Assembly (NCBI GenBank): GCA_034211175.1
Contig: JAXHUH010000235.1
Span: forward strand, 56,286 to 120,285
Direction of reading: 5' to 3'
Origin: JAXHUH01 sp034211175
GTDB taxonomy: Bacteria; Actinomycetota; Acidimicrobiia; Acidimicrobiales; CAIXPF01
Length of the DNA: 64,000 bases
Part shown: piece after piece, positions 16,718 through 24,823 of the stretch
How positions within the stretch are numbered: position 1 is the stretch's first letter
How the letters are laid out: each line of letters opens with the position of its first letter
The notes under the pieces: model-generated
Told to the model about the DNA's origin: nothing
The model's input: only the letters and a program-made list of their open reading frames with translations
The model's database searches: none
Translations under genes and position numbers: made by a program

Positions 16718-17946
16718 CGTTCGAGCTCCCACACCACGACCCGATTGTTGCCGGAATCGGCGACGGCGATCCGGTTCCCGCACGTGGCGAGGCCGTACGG
16801 CCAGCAGAAGGTGTCGAAGGTCACGAGGTCCCAACGGTTCTCGCCGTTGGCGGCCATGTCCGGCTGGCCCAGCACCCGGTCGGCGGGCGCGGCGATCTCG
16901 GCGGGCAGGTCGTCCCACACCAGCACCCGGTTGTTGGCGGTGTCGGCCACGATCAGTCGTCGTTGCCCGTCACCGGCAGCGCCGCCAGGGACCGGGTCGC
17001 ACACCACCGCGGCGTAGGGGAACCGCAGCCCCGACGCGGTCTGCGGGGCGTAGGGGAACTCGCCGCCGTGGGCGAAGTCCGGCTGGCCGAGGACGAGGTC
17101 GGCGTCGCGGTCGGTGTCGGGCACCGGCGTCCAGCCGAGCAGGCGGTGGTTGCCGGCATCGGCGACCAGGAGCCGGTCGTCGGTGCCGCACACGGCGTGG
17201 GGCCAGCGGAAGCTCGACGCCGACAGCCCGCCCCGGTTCTCGTCGCGCTGGTGGGCGTCGGGCTGGCCGAGCACGACCGACGGCGCCTGGTCGGGTTGGG
17301 GCACGTCGTCCCAGCCGAGCACCCGGCGGTTGCCGGTGTCGGCGACCCAGAACCGCCCACCGACGACCCCGACGCCGAACGGCCAGTAGAAGCCGAGCGG
17401 GCCGCACCCCTCGCCGCGGTTCTCGGCCACCGACGACGCGTCGGGCTGGCCGATGACCAGGTCGGGCGGGGTGTCCGATCGCTCGGGCACGACATCCCAG
17501 ATGAGCAGGCGGTGGTTCCAGGCGTCGGCGACGACGAGGCGCCCGTCGACCACGACGACCCCGGTCGGCAGGTTGACGCCGTTCTCGGGCCCGCGGCCGT
17601 CGGCCTGGGCTCCCTCCCGGTCGAACGCGGCCTGGCCGAGCACGACGTCGGCGTCGAGGTGGTCGGCGTCGGGCCAGCCGTGCCAGATCAGGAGCCGGTG
17701 GTTGCCGGTGTCGGCCACGATCAGGCGGTCGTCGTCGAGCCACACGCCGCGGGGCGCGTAGAGCTGGCCGGCCGTGGGCATCGCGGCCGGCAGCGTCAGG
17801 CCGCCCGGTGCCGGCGCACCGAGCCAGCGCACCGGTCGGGCACCGGTACCGGCGGGCGCCGCCTGGGCACCGCCGGCCGAGCGCGTCCCGTCGGGGGCTA
17901 CGACCGGGACGCGCTCGGCGAGCAGATCCGTGTGGTCAACCGGCAC
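16714..17946 (-). CDS. NHL-repeat beta-propeller protein of the hydrogenase operon
   Basis: A 410-residue protein with six or more NHL repeats. Each repeat carries a version of LIVADTGNHRLLIW (or WVADTGNRRVLGW, LLVADAGNHRLLGW, IAVADSGNNRVVVW) and a linker VVLGQPD. It has no export signal, so it should be cytoplasmic. NHL proteins accompany the Huc-type hydrogenase genes in mycobacteria, where their role is not established; a scaffold or maturation role is inference. The start is uncertain: I chose the GTG at 17946, which overlaps the NifU-Rieske gene by 11 nt. Confidence 0.8.
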   Translation of the reverse strand: MPVDHTDLLAERVPVVAPDGTRSAGGAQAAPAGTGARPVRWLGAPAPGGLTLPAAMPTAGQLYAPRGVWLDDDRLIVADTGNHRLLIWHGWPDADHLDADVVLGQAAFDREGAQADGRGPENGVNLPTGVVVVDGRLVVADAWNHRLLIWDVVPERSDTPPDLVIGQPDASSVAENRGEGCGPLGFYWPFGVGVVGGRFWVADTGNRRVLGWDDVPQPDQAPSVVLGQPDAHQRDENRGGLSASSFRWPHAVCGTDDRLLVADAGNHRLLGWTPVPDTDRDADLVLGQPDFAHGGEFPYAPQTASGLRFPYAAVVCDPVPGGAAGDGQRRLIVADTANNRVLVWDDLPAEIAAPADRVLGQPDMAANGENRWDLVTFDTFCWPYGLATCGNRIAVADSGNNRVVVWELER

Positions 17947-18874
17947 GGAGGAACACCCGCCCACCGTCGATGCGCAGCGGGACCTGGGCGAGCTGGGCAC
18001 CGGGGGCGGAGAGGCACTCGCCGCTGGTGGCATCGAAGCGGAACCCGTGCCACGGGCAGACGAGCGCGCCGTCGTCGATCATCCCGCCGTCGAGCTCGCG
18101 GCCCTGGTGGGCGCACTCGTTGCGGAACACCGCAAGGCGGTTGCCCACGTTGGTCAGCACGAAGCTCTCGTCGGCGACGTCGACCCGCACCATCCGCCCC
18201 TCGGGCACCTCGGCGGCCAGCGGGCCCGGCAGCCAGCCGGGGCCGAGATCATCACCGCCACCGCCGTCGCCGGGCCGGCGGCCGACGGAGCCGAGGGGGA
18301 TGAACGCGGCGGTCGGCTGGTCCTCGACGACCTCGACGCCGTCGATCTCGTCGACCGCGGTCACGAGCGCCTCCTCGACGGTGTCCCGCAGCGTGACCGC
18401 CGACATCGAGCACCCGTTGCACGCGCCGTGGAGGCGGATGCGGGCGATCCGGTCGGCCACGTCGACGAGCTCGACCTCGCCGCCGTGGGACTGCAGGTAC
18501 GGCCGCACCTCGTCGAGGGCAGCCTCGGCCCGTGCCCCGAGCGGTGGGCGGATGATGCCGTGGAGCGACAGCACCGCCCGCACGGCCGAGTCGTCGACCA
18601 GCTCGAAGAGGAGCTCCTTGCCCCGCGGGTCGGCGCGCAGCGCCTGCACGATCGCCACCAGCGCCGGGCGGTGCACGGCCTCGACGGCGTCCTTCAGCTC
18701 GGTCGCCGTGGCCCGGGCGTCGTCGTCGAGCCCCTCCAGCGCGGCGATGGCCTCGTCGACCCGTCGCGCCCCGTCCTCCAGCGCGCCGGCGCCGTCGGTC
18801 GACGGAGCGTGCCCGTTCGTGCCGTGGCGCCCGGCGGCGTGGCCGTTCGTGGTGGCGGGCTCGGTGGTCGTCAC
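17936..18874 (-). CDS. NifU-like/Rieske [2Fe-2S] fusion protein (HucE-like)
   Basis: A 312-residue protein. The first about 35 residues are a disordered Thr/Gly/His stretch, followed by an alpha-helical part. A NifU C-terminal domain carries CNGC in LHGACNGCSMSAVTLRD (about residue 160). At the C-terminus is a Rieske domain with CAHQGRELDGG and CPWHGFRFD, the CxH...CxxH ligand pair of a [2Fe-2S] cluster. The order NifU-Rieske and the operon position match the mycobacterial protein HucE. It may carry electrons from the hydrogenase or insert iron-sulfur clusters; neither is proven by sequence. The GTG start overlaps the TPR gene stop (GTGA). Confidence 0.85.
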   Translation of the reverse strand: MTTTEPATTNGHAAGRHGTNGHAPSTDGAGALEDGARRVDEAIAALEGLDDDARATATELKDAVEAVHRPALVAIVQALRADPRGKELLFELVDDSAVRAVLSLHGIIRPPLGARAEAALDEVRPYLQSHGGEVELVDVADRIARIRLHGACNGCSMSAVTLRDTVEEALVTAVDEIDGVEVVEDQPTAAFIPLGSVGRRPGDGGGGDDLGPGWLPGPLAAEVPEGRMVRVDVADESFVLTNVGNRLAVFRNECAHQGRELDGGMIDDGALVCPWHGFRFDATSGECLSAPGAQLAQVPLRIDGGRVFLRAG

Positions 18875-20199
18875 GAGCGCACCCCCTCGGCGGTGCCGGC
18901 GCCCGAGGGCCGCTCCGAGCGCAGCTCGGCCTCCCGGCCGGCGATCTCGTCGAGCACGAACCGCACGGTGCGCACGGCCTCGTGCTCCTCGAACTCCTCG
19001 AACAGGGCCCGGGCCTCGTGGAGCCGGGACTTCGCCTCGGCGAACTGTCCGAGGTGGGCGAGCGCGTTGCCCTGGTTGGCCAGCACCCGGGCCCGGCCCT
19101 GGGGGTCGCGGTGGCGGTCGCGCCGCTCGAGCACCTCCTCGTAGAGGCGGACGGCCTCGCCGATGTTGTCGGCCTGGTGGGTCGACGGCAGGTAGACGAG
19201 CGCGTTGGCCAGGTTCAGCTGGGTGCTCGACCACCGCTCGGGATGGACGTCGGGGTCGAGGACGCCGAGGGCCTCCCGCATCGACTGCACGGCGATGCCC
19301 ATGCGCAGCAGGTCGCTGGCCTCCTGCATCGGCATGGTCAGGTAGGCGAGTCCCAGGTTGGCGTTGGCGATGGCGAACGTCTCCGGCGCGGTCTCGGCCG
19401 TGATCAGCCCGAGCGCGGCGAGGTAGTGATCGATCGCCGTCTTCATCAGGCGGGGCGCGGCCTCGGCCATCTCCTGGTGCATGGCGCCGCACGCGACGTG
19501 GAGCTCGGCCAGGCTCTCGCGCAGGTCGGTGCCGGTCAGCGCGTCGATGGCGGCCTGGAACGTGACCGCCGCCCGGCGGGTGCCGCCCTCGTCGAGCTGG
19601 GCGTGGGCCATCTGGCCGAGGAACTGGCCGGCGAGTGGCGCGCTGATCGGGTGGGCGAGGCGGGCCGCCTCCTCGAGGGCGTCGACGGCGGCGGCCCGGT
19701 CGTGACGTTCGAGCGCGGCGGCGGCCACCGTGGCGTGGACCATGGCGGCGAGCTCGCCGTCGGTGCCGGCCGGGTCGGGGGGTGCGGGGGCGAGGCCGAC
19801 GGTGTGGGCCACGGTCTCGACGTGGACCCGCAGGTCGCCGGTGGTGCGGGCCCGCAGGTGGCTGAGCAGGTGCAGCTCGGGCGCGAGCACGAGCCGGTTC
19901 ACGAGGGCGATCAGGTCGTCGCCGTCGAGGGCGGCGAGCGCGCCGTCCAGATCACCGTCGAGCGCGAGCTCGTAGTGGCGCAGCCCGGGCGGGAACACGT
20001 CGGGCCGCCGCCCGGCGACGAGCTCGGCCCGCACGGCGGCCGACTCGGGCGAATCCCCGCCGATCAGGAGCAGGCCCGCCGGGAGCGGGAACACCCCGAC
20101 CGGCTGCGGTCGGGGCAACGCGCCCGGACCGGCCGGGATCGCCGACTCGTCCGCGCCCCCCGCCTGGTCGGCCAGCCCGCTCGCGGGTCGTTCAGCCAT
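18871..20199 (-). CDS. Tetratricopeptide-repeat protein of the hydrogenase operon
   Basis: A 442-residue, mostly helical Ala/Leu-rich protein with degenerate TPR motifs, for example ARVLANQGNALAHLGQFAEA and AIANANLGLAYLTMPMQEA. No signal or membrane segment is seen. The N-terminal about 40 residues are low complexity. TPR proteins occur at this position in Huc-type operons. A protein-protein scaffold role in assembly or oligomerisation is inference. The start overlaps the upstream small gene by 8 nt. Confidence 0.8.
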   Translation of the reverse strand: MAERPASGLADQAGGADESAIPAGPGALPRPQPVGVFPLPAGLLLIGGDSPESAAVRAELVAGRRPDVFPPGLRHYELALDGDLDGALAALDGDDLIALVNRLVLAPELHLLSHLRARTTGDLRVHVETVAHTVGLAPAPPDPAGTDGELAAMVHATVAAAALERHDRAAAVDALEEAARLAHPISAPLAGQFLGQMAHAQLDEGGTRRAAVTFQAAIDALTGTDLRESLAELHVACGAMHQEMAEAAPRLMKTAIDHYLAALGLITAETAPETFAIANANLGLAYLTMPMQEASDLLRMGIAVQSMREALGVLDPDVHPERWSSTQLNLANALVYLPSTHQADNIGEAVRLYEEVLERRDRHRDPQGRARVLANQGNALAHLGQFAEAKSRLHEARALFEEFEEHEAVRTVRFVLDEIAGREAELRSERPSGAGTAEGVRS

Positions 20200-20419
20200 T
20201 GATCGGCCCCCAGATGTCTCGTTGCGCAGCCCGCTTGATCCAGTCCGCGGCGATGCGTGCGTGTCGTTCGGTCCGGTAGTGGTTGACGTTCCTGCGGACG
20301 GCGCCGTCGGGGAAGATCACCACGATGTCGACCTCCCACTGGCCGCGCCGTCGCTCCACGTAGGTCTCGACCGAGATCGCCCGCTCGGGGCGATGCGGCG
20401 TCCGGTCGTCGTCCGCCAC
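20192..20419 (-). CDS. Small conserved hydrogenase-operon protein (75 aa), function unknown
   Basis: A 75-residue, basic and aromatic-rich protein (YVERRRGQWEVDIVVIFPDG, then NHYRTERHARIAADWIKRAA). It has no cysteine, signal or membrane helix, so it is not a redox protein. It lies 4 nt after the 104-residue gene and overlaps the TPR gene, so it belongs to the hydrogenase operon. Small proteins occupy this place in mycobacterial huc operons. I do not recognise a domain. GTG start. Confidence 0.75.
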   Translation of the reverse strand: MADDDRTPHRPERAISVETYVERRRGQWEVDIVVIFPDGAVRRNVNHYRTERHARIAADWIKRAAQRDIWGPING

Positions 20420-20423
20420 CGGC

Positions 20424-20738
20424 TCACCTGCCGACCTCTCGCCCGTCGAGCTCGACCCGCAGCGCGCCCTCGTCCTCGTCCCAGGTGGCCGGTCGGATGC
20501 CGGTCATGTGGTCGTCGGCCAGGGCCTCGCGCACCAGCGCGGCGCGGTCGCCCCGGAGGTTGCGCTGCTTGAGGAGCACGCCGCCGCCCTGGGGCCCGAC
20601 GAGCGGCACGAGCCACAGCTCGCGGCCACGCGGCAATGCGACGAGCGAGTCCCCCGGGAAGCGGGCTGCGGCGAGCTCGGCGTCGAGGCGCACGTACCCG
20701 TCGCCGGTCACCTCGACCCGCACGGGCGCGTCAGGCAC
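20424..20738 (-). CDS. Small hydrogenase-operon protein (104 aa), function unknown
   Basis: A 104-residue, mainly beta-strand protein (VRVEVTGDGYVRLDAEL, then LVALPRGRELWLVPLVGPQ and GVLLKQRNLRGDRAALVREA). It has no cysteine or signal. It lies 20 nt after the endopeptidase gene and 4 nt before the 75-residue gene. Position and size match an uncharacterised gene in huc operons. A role as a hydrogenase chaperone or accessory subunit is only inference. GTG start. Confidence 0.75.
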   Translation of the reverse strand: MPDAPVRVEVTGDGYVRLDAELAAARFPGDSLVALPRGRELWLVPLVGPQGGGVLLKQRNLRGDRAALVREALADDHMTGIRPATWDEDEGALRVELDGREVGR

Positions 20739-20758
20739 GGTCGTCCCGGCCGACCACG

Positions 20759-21364
20759 TCAGCCACGGTCGCTCCCGTCCCGGTCCCGGTCGCCGTCGAT
20801 GGCCTCGACGTAGCCGATCACCCGTTCCATCGACGCGGCCACCGCCGGGGTCAGCTCCGCGCCGAACGACACGTCGGCCGCCTCGACGAGGAACACGGTG
20901 ATGTCGCTCGGGTAGTCGTCGCCGAGGAGCCAGTGGGCGAAGGCCAGGGCGTGGTCCCAGCGGAACGCGTGGCTGTGGTACTTCTCCACCTCCGCCACGT
21001 CGGCGAGCTCGGATGCCGGGACCTCGAACACCGTCCCGGGCTCGGAGCCGGTCGAGCTGGCGTCGACGATGACGACCCGGCGGGCGCCGCGCATCTTGAA
21101 CGCGACGTCCATCCCGGCGGTGCCGCCGTCGACGAGCACGACGTCGTCACCGACACCGCGCTCCCACAGGTGGCGCACCAGGATCGGCCCGACGGCGTCG
21201 TCGCCGCGCAGCAGGTTGCCGCAACCGATCACGACGGTCTTGCCGGTGGCGGCGTCCCACGGCGGCGGGGTGTCCGCCGCCGTGGGTGATGCCTCCCGGT
21301 TCCCGACGGTCTGGTTCTCGACGACCTGGTTCCCGACGGCCTGGTTCCCGACGGCCGCAGCCAT
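20759..21364 (-). CDS. hucD: Hydrogenase maturation endopeptidase (HupD/HyaD-type)
   Basis: A 201-residue maturation protease that removes the C-terminal extension of the large subunit once nickel is in place. The family signature VVIGCGNLLRGDDAVGPILV contains the nickel-sensing acidic residue. A second acidic site is in IVDAS, and a conserved His occurs in EVEKYHSHAF. The start at 21364 lies 2 nt from the large-subunit stop. The first about 40 residues are unusual: four degenerate VGNQ-type repeats and a Pro/Thr linker. A later start would remove them, but no good alternative codon precedes TVVIGCGN. Confidence 0.88.
   Translation of the reverse strand: MAAAVGNQAVGNQVVENQTVGNREASPTAADTPPPWDAATGKTVVIGCGNLLRGDDAVGPILVRHLWERGVGDDVVLVDGGTAGMDVAFKMRGARRVVIVDASSTGSEPGTVFEVPASELADVAEVEKYHSHAFRWDHALAFAHWLLGDDYPSDITVFLVEAADVSFGAELTPAVAASMERVIGYVEAIDGDRDRDGSDRG
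21296..21355. repeat. Four 15-bp tandem repeats at the 5' end of the endopeptidase gene
   Basis: Units of CTGGTTCCCGACGGC (plus-strand) run from 21296 to 21355; the last two are identical and the first two differ at a few bases. They encode the repeated VGNQ/VENQ/VGNR peptides at the N-terminus. This is a slippage-prone tract just after the large-subunit gene. Confidence 0.8.
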
Positions 21365-21366
21365 GG

Positions 21367-22974
21367 CTACACGTCCCCGTTGACCACGAACCGGGACAGC
21401 TCGCGCCCGGTGCGTCCGTCGTAGGCGTGCACGGTGCAGACGAGGCACGAGTCGAAGCTGCGGGCGACGAGCCCGAGCTCGACCGGGTCCTCCATGTCGG
21501 CGATCGGGGCGCCGACGAGGGCCTGCTCGATCGGCCCGAGCGCCCCGTCACCGTCGCGGGGGCCGATGTTCCAGGCCGTCGGGGTGACCACCTGGTAGTT
21601 GGCGATCTTGCCGTCCTCGATCACGATCCAGTCGGCGAGTGCGCCCCGGGCCGCCTCCGTGGCCCCGAAGCCCTTGCCGGAGGCGTGCTCGACCGGCTTG
21701 GTGTAGAAGCTGTCGTGGAGCTGGATCTCGTCGAGCCAGCGCCGGGCCCACTTGAAGTACTTGGGACCCTCGTGCATGCGGGCGAGCTGGCGGACCATGA
21801 CCGACGGGCCGATCCGGTCGTAGATGTCGAGGAACAGCGGGTCGTTGTCCTGGTGGGCCGCGGCACCGGGTGCGGCGGCGGCCATCCGTCGGGCGAGCGG
21901 CCCGGCCTCGAGCGGCACGTAGCCCTGGCCGGGAACGTCGTAGCGGGGCGACTTCGCCCAGCTGTACTTGCCGTCCTTCGCGCCCTGCTCGGGGTCGACG
22001 GGCACGGTCACGCCGTCCCACGGGTGGCGCAGGCCGGAGCCCTCGTAGAACGAGTGGGCCGTGTCCTCGCTGACCCGGAGGTGGTCGAACTCGGAGAACG
22101 TGCCGTTGGCGAAGATGCCCGACCGGTTGATCAGCGCCGCGTTGCGGCCCTCGATCGTCGGGTTCTCGTACAGCTCGGGCTGGAAGTACGTGCCCGTGGC
22201 GAAGTAGTTCCCGACGCCCTGGCCGAACTTGTCGAGGCCGACGTCCATGCAGTAGCGGATGAAGAACCCGCAGTCGCTGTTGTGCTGGCTCTCGTTCTCG
22301 TCGACCCAGGCGAGCACGTCGTCCCAGGTCTCGTTCTCGAGCCACCGGTCGACCTCGCAGCCGAGCCACTGCCCCTCGAGCCACTCGTCCTTCCAGTGCT
22401 CGAGCACCGCGATCGACCGGGTGACCTCCGCGAGGGTCGGCGCGCACATCACGCCGCCGGGGATCATGAAGCTCGAGTGGGGCCACTGGCCGCCGAACAT
22501 GGCGTAGACCTCGACCGGGCGGCCCGAGAGCACGACACCGGGCTGGTAGCTCTCGCCGACGTACGGGGCGAAGCGGCGCACGGCCTCCGCGTACAGCGGC
22601 GACTTCGCGTAGTTCTTGTTCGTCAGGTCGATGGCGAACAGCGCGTAGAAGTACCGCGGGATGCTCTGGAGCGTCTCGCACGCCTGGGCGATGTTGCGGA
22701 TCAGCGTGGCGTTCGGCGGCAGGTGGGTGGCCCACGCCGTGTCGAGCGCGTACGCCGACTTGTACAGGTGGCTGCCACCGCAGATCCCGCAGATCCGGGG
22801 CGTGACGACGAGCCCGGCCTGGGGGTCCTTGCCCTTCAGGATCATCTCGAAGCCGCGGAACATGCCCGCGGTCGTCCACGCGGAGCTCACGACGCCGTCG
22901 TCGATCGTGACGCGGACGTCGAGGTCACCCTCGACCCGGCCCAGCGGGCTGACGTTGAGGTCGACCGTGCTCAT
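21367..22974 (-). CDS. hucL: [NiFe]-hydrogenase large subunit, group 2a (Huc-like)
   Basis: The 535-residue catalytic subunit binds the NiFe(CN)2CO centre and splits H2. The L1 motif is RICGICGGSHLYKSAYALDTAW (about residues 60-81), and the L2 motif is DSCLVCTVH near the end. These four cysteines are the nickel/iron ligands. Nineteen residues (AYDGRTGRELSRFVVNGDV) follow the His and should be cut off by the adjacent endopeptidase. The RICGICGGSHLY form, together with the Tat-less small subunit, points to group 2a rather than the membrane group 1h enzyme. The RBS-like GGGGAGC precedes the ATG at 22974. Confidence 0.95.
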   Translation of the reverse strand: MSTVDLNVSPLGRVEGDLDVRVTIDDGVVSSAWTTAGMFRGFEMILKGKDPQAGLVVTPRICGICGGSHLYKSAYALDTAWATHLPPNATLIRNIAQACETLQSIPRYFYALFAIDLTNKNYAKSPLYAEAVRRFAPYVGESYQPGVVLSGRPVEVYAMFGGQWPHSSFMIPGGVMCAPTLAEVTRSIAVLEHWKDEWLEGQWLGCEVDRWLENETWDDVLAWVDENESQHNSDCGFFIRYCMDVGLDKFGQGVGNYFATGTYFQPELYENPTIEGRNAALINRSGIFANGTFSEFDHLRVSEDTAHSFYEGSGLRHPWDGVTVPVDPEQGAKDGKYSWAKSPRYDVPGQGYVPLEAGPLARRMAAAAPGAAAHQDNDPLFLDIYDRIGPSVMVRQLARMHEGPKYFKWARRWLDEIQLHDSFYTKPVEHASGKGFGATEAARGALADWIVIEDGKIANYQVVTPTAWNIGPRDGDGALGPIEQALVGAPIADMEDPVELGLVARSFDSCLVCTVHAYDGRTGRELSRFVVNGDV

Positions 22975-23052
22975 CGGGAGCTCCCCCCTGTGATCTCGCG
23001 CTCGCCAGCGCTGTGGTCCGGCGACTGGTGCGCCGGCGAGGAACCGGTGGGC

Positions 23053-24024
23053 TCAGACAACGAACATGTCCTCCTTCGCCCACTGCGGAGCCGCCACCCG
23101 GGCGGCCGCCGCGTGCGCCATGTACGTGAGGTGGTCGCTCCCCTCGGGCACCTCCTTGGGGATCACCCCGCTCACCTTCTGGGTCTTCAGCACCGTGCCC
23201 GGCGCGAGGTCCATGAACGGGAACTCCGGCTCGGTGCAGCCGAGGCACGGCATGCCGGCCCGGGTCTTCGAGCTCTGGCGGTTCCAGAGGATCCGGTTGC
23301 ACGGCGAGTGGGTCATCGGGCCGCGGCAGCCGAACTCGTAGAACAGGCAGCCGGTGCGGGTGCCCTCGCCGAACGAGAGGGTCGACTGCTTGTACTCGAA
23401 GAACTGGACCCGGGTGCACCCGGTCTGGGTGAAGGTCTTGAAGAACGTCTGGGGCCGGTGGAGCTCGTCGAGCGCGATGTCGGCGGTGCGCCCGGTGGCC
23501 AGCGCGACGAGTATCTGGGTGATCCAGTCGGGGTGGGCGGGGCAGCCGGGGATGTTGATCACGGGCAGGCCGGCGCCGGAGACGAAGTCGGGCCCGAGGA
23601 AGCCGCCCTTGTCCCGCTTGTGGAACTGGAGGCCGGTCGAGTCGGTCGGGTTCGGCTCGGTCGCCGGGATCCCGCCCCAACAGGCGCAGTCGCCGATGGC
23701 GACGACGACGCTGGCCTTCGCCGCCAGCTCGCTCACCCACTCCTTCATCGGCCGGTCGGCGAAGACGTCGTAGCGACCGCTGCCGTTCGGGCCCTCCATG
23801 ACCGTGCCCTCGAACACGAACACGTCGAGGTCACGGGCGCCGGTGGCGCAGTCGGTGAAGATCTTCTTGGCCTGCTCGCCCAGCTCCATGCCGAGCGACG
23901 GGTGCCAGAGCACCTCGATGCCGAAGTCGACGATCAGGTCGACCACGTTGGGTTCCTCGGCGTTGAGGAACGACATGGTGTTGCCACTGCACGCACCGCC
24001 CTGCAACCAGAGCACGGACGCCAT
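23053..24024 (-). CDS. hucS: [NiFe]-hydrogenase small subunit, group 2a (Huc-like)
   Basis: The 323-residue electron-transfer subunit carries three iron-sulfur clusters. Ligand motifs appear in order: LQGGACSGNTMS (Cys12), AIGDCACWGGIP and NIPGCPAHPDW for the proximal cluster; then TGCTRVQFFEY, TGCLFYEFGCRGPM, HSPCNRILW and MPCLGCTEPEFPFMD. There is no twin-arginine signal and no C-terminal membrane helix, as expected for a group 2a enzyme inside the cytoplasm. In the M. smegmatis homologue the clusters are tuned to high potential and O2 tolerance; I cannot verify that here. It is separated from the large-subunit gene by 78 nt and from hucM by 44 nt. Confidence 0.95.
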   Translation of the reverse strand: MASVLWLQGGACSGNTMSFLNAEEPNVVDLIVDFGIEVLWHPSLGMELGEQAKKIFTDCATGARDLDVFVFEGTVMEGPNGSGRYDVFADRPMKEWVSELAAKASVVVAIGDCACWGGIPATEPNPTDSTGLQFHKRDKGGFLGPDFVSGAGLPVINIPGCPAHPDWITQILVALATGRTADIALDELHRPQTFFKTFTQTGCTRVQFFEYKQSTLSFGEGTRTGCLFYEFGCRGPMTHSPCNRILWNRQSSKTRAGMPCLGCTEPEFPFMDLAPGTVLKTQKVSGVIPKEVPEGSDHLTYMAHAAAARVAAPQWAKEDMFVV

Positions 24025-24068
24025 CTGCTTCTCCTGTCTGAGGTCGGGACGGGGCTACGGGCCGACGA

Positions 24069-24605
24069 TCACGGCCGCCCACCGGGCAGCTGGTCGATGC
24101 GGCGGCCGAGCGAGCGGGAGATCTCGACGAGCAGGCCGAGGCCACGGCCGACGTCGGGGTCCCGGAACGCCCGGACCGCGTCGCGGACACCGAATACGGG
24201 TGTCTCGGCCGACCGGGCGCGGGCCGCGCCCTCCTGCGCGCTCTCGCTGATGACCGAGAGCAGCGTCACCGTGTCGGAGCTGACCATCGACGAGTCGAGG
24301 ACCTCGGTGATGACCGGCGTGGCCCGGGCGAGGGCCGCGGTCAGCGCGGTGAGCTCGGCCGGCGTCGGGAGGTTCTCGACCCCGTCGGCGAGGGTCGCGG
24401 CCTTCATCTCGTTCACGCCGGCGGCGACGGAATCGATGATGGTGTCGCCCCGTTCGAGCATGCCGCTGAGGCCCAGCACCAGGGTCGAGAGGAGCTCGGC
24501 GTTGTCGAGGAGGGTGACGAGCGACGCCGCCACGGTCGGGTCGTTGAGCCGCTCGACGACGGCCTCGAGTGGCTCGTTCGACGTGACGGGGGCGTTCGCT
24601 GACAT
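24069..24605 (-). CDS. hucM: HucM-like stalk protein (DUF1641-type), first gene of the hydrogenase operon
   Basis: A 178-residue, cysteine-free helical protein. It begins MSANAPVTSNEPLEAVVERL, has long hydrophobic helices (LLDNAELLSTLVLGLSGML) and ends with a DUF1641-like motif (AVRAFRDPDVGRGLGLLVE). It directly precedes the small subunit, the place of HucM in M. smegmatis, which forms the membrane-associated stalk that shuttles menaquinone to Huc. The identification rests on position and family resemblance. The ATG at 24605 is chosen because the upstream part of the frame is Arg-rich and low complexity. Confidence 0.75.
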   Translation of the reverse strand: MSANAPVTSNEPLEAVVERLNDPTVAASLVTLLDNAELLSTLVLGLSGMLERGDTIIDSVAAGVNEMKAATLADGVENLPTPAELTALTAALARATPVITEVLDSSMVSSDTVTLLSVISESAQEGAARARSAETPVFGVRDAVRAFRDPDVGRGLGLLVEISRSLGRRIDQLPGGRP

Positions 24606-24712
24606 GGCACCTGCCCGGTCTCGACGGATGGGTCGGTCCTCGCGCCGGCACCCGCGGCGACGGGCAGCCGGCCTCACGACGAGAACGCGGATCTGAATGA
24701 CGAATGTGACTT

Positions 24713-24736
24713 TCGTCCCAACGGACGGTAGGACGA
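24713..24736. promoter_or_regulatory. Inverted repeat TCGTCC/GGACGA in the hydrogenase promoter region
   Basis: TCGTCC (24713-24718) and GGACGA (24731-24736) flank a TACCGT hexamer on the minus strand (24730-24725) that could be the -10 of the hydrogenase operon, giving a leader of about 110 nt to hucM. This is a candidate operator only. Confidence 0.35.
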
Positions 24737-24750
24737 TGAGCGAATCCCGA

Positions 24751-24768
24751 CTAGCCGGATTGCGCTAG
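24751..24768. promoter_or_regulatory. CTAGC/GCTAG inverted repeat and possible AraC promoter
   Basis: CTAGC at 24751-24755 mirrors GCTAG at 24764-24768. TAGCTT (24766-24771) fits a -10 for the AraC-type gene, with a leader of about 45 nt. Candidate only. Confidence 0.3.
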
Positions 24769-24786
24769 CTTTGTCCCGATGGCGTG

Positions 24787-24812
24787 GTGAACGCTGTCCG
24801 GTTCACGTGAAC
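24787..24812. promoter_or_regulatory. Cluster of three GTGAAC half-sites including the palindrome GTTCACGTGAAC
   Basis: GTGAAC (24787-24792), GTTCAC (24801-24806) and GTGAAC (24807-24812). The last two form a perfect 12-bp palindrome, and the first two are inverted over 8 nt. The cluster ends 11 nt before the GTG of the AraC-type gene. It lies where autoregulation, or control of the divergent hydrogenase operon, would act. Confidence 0.45.
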
Positions 24813-24823
24813 GAGCAGTTCGG

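Noticed and set aside
13604..17017. A 1137-codon plus-strand frame over hypF and hypC
   Set aside because: It is antisense to genes with clear family motifs and lacks any recognisable motif itself.
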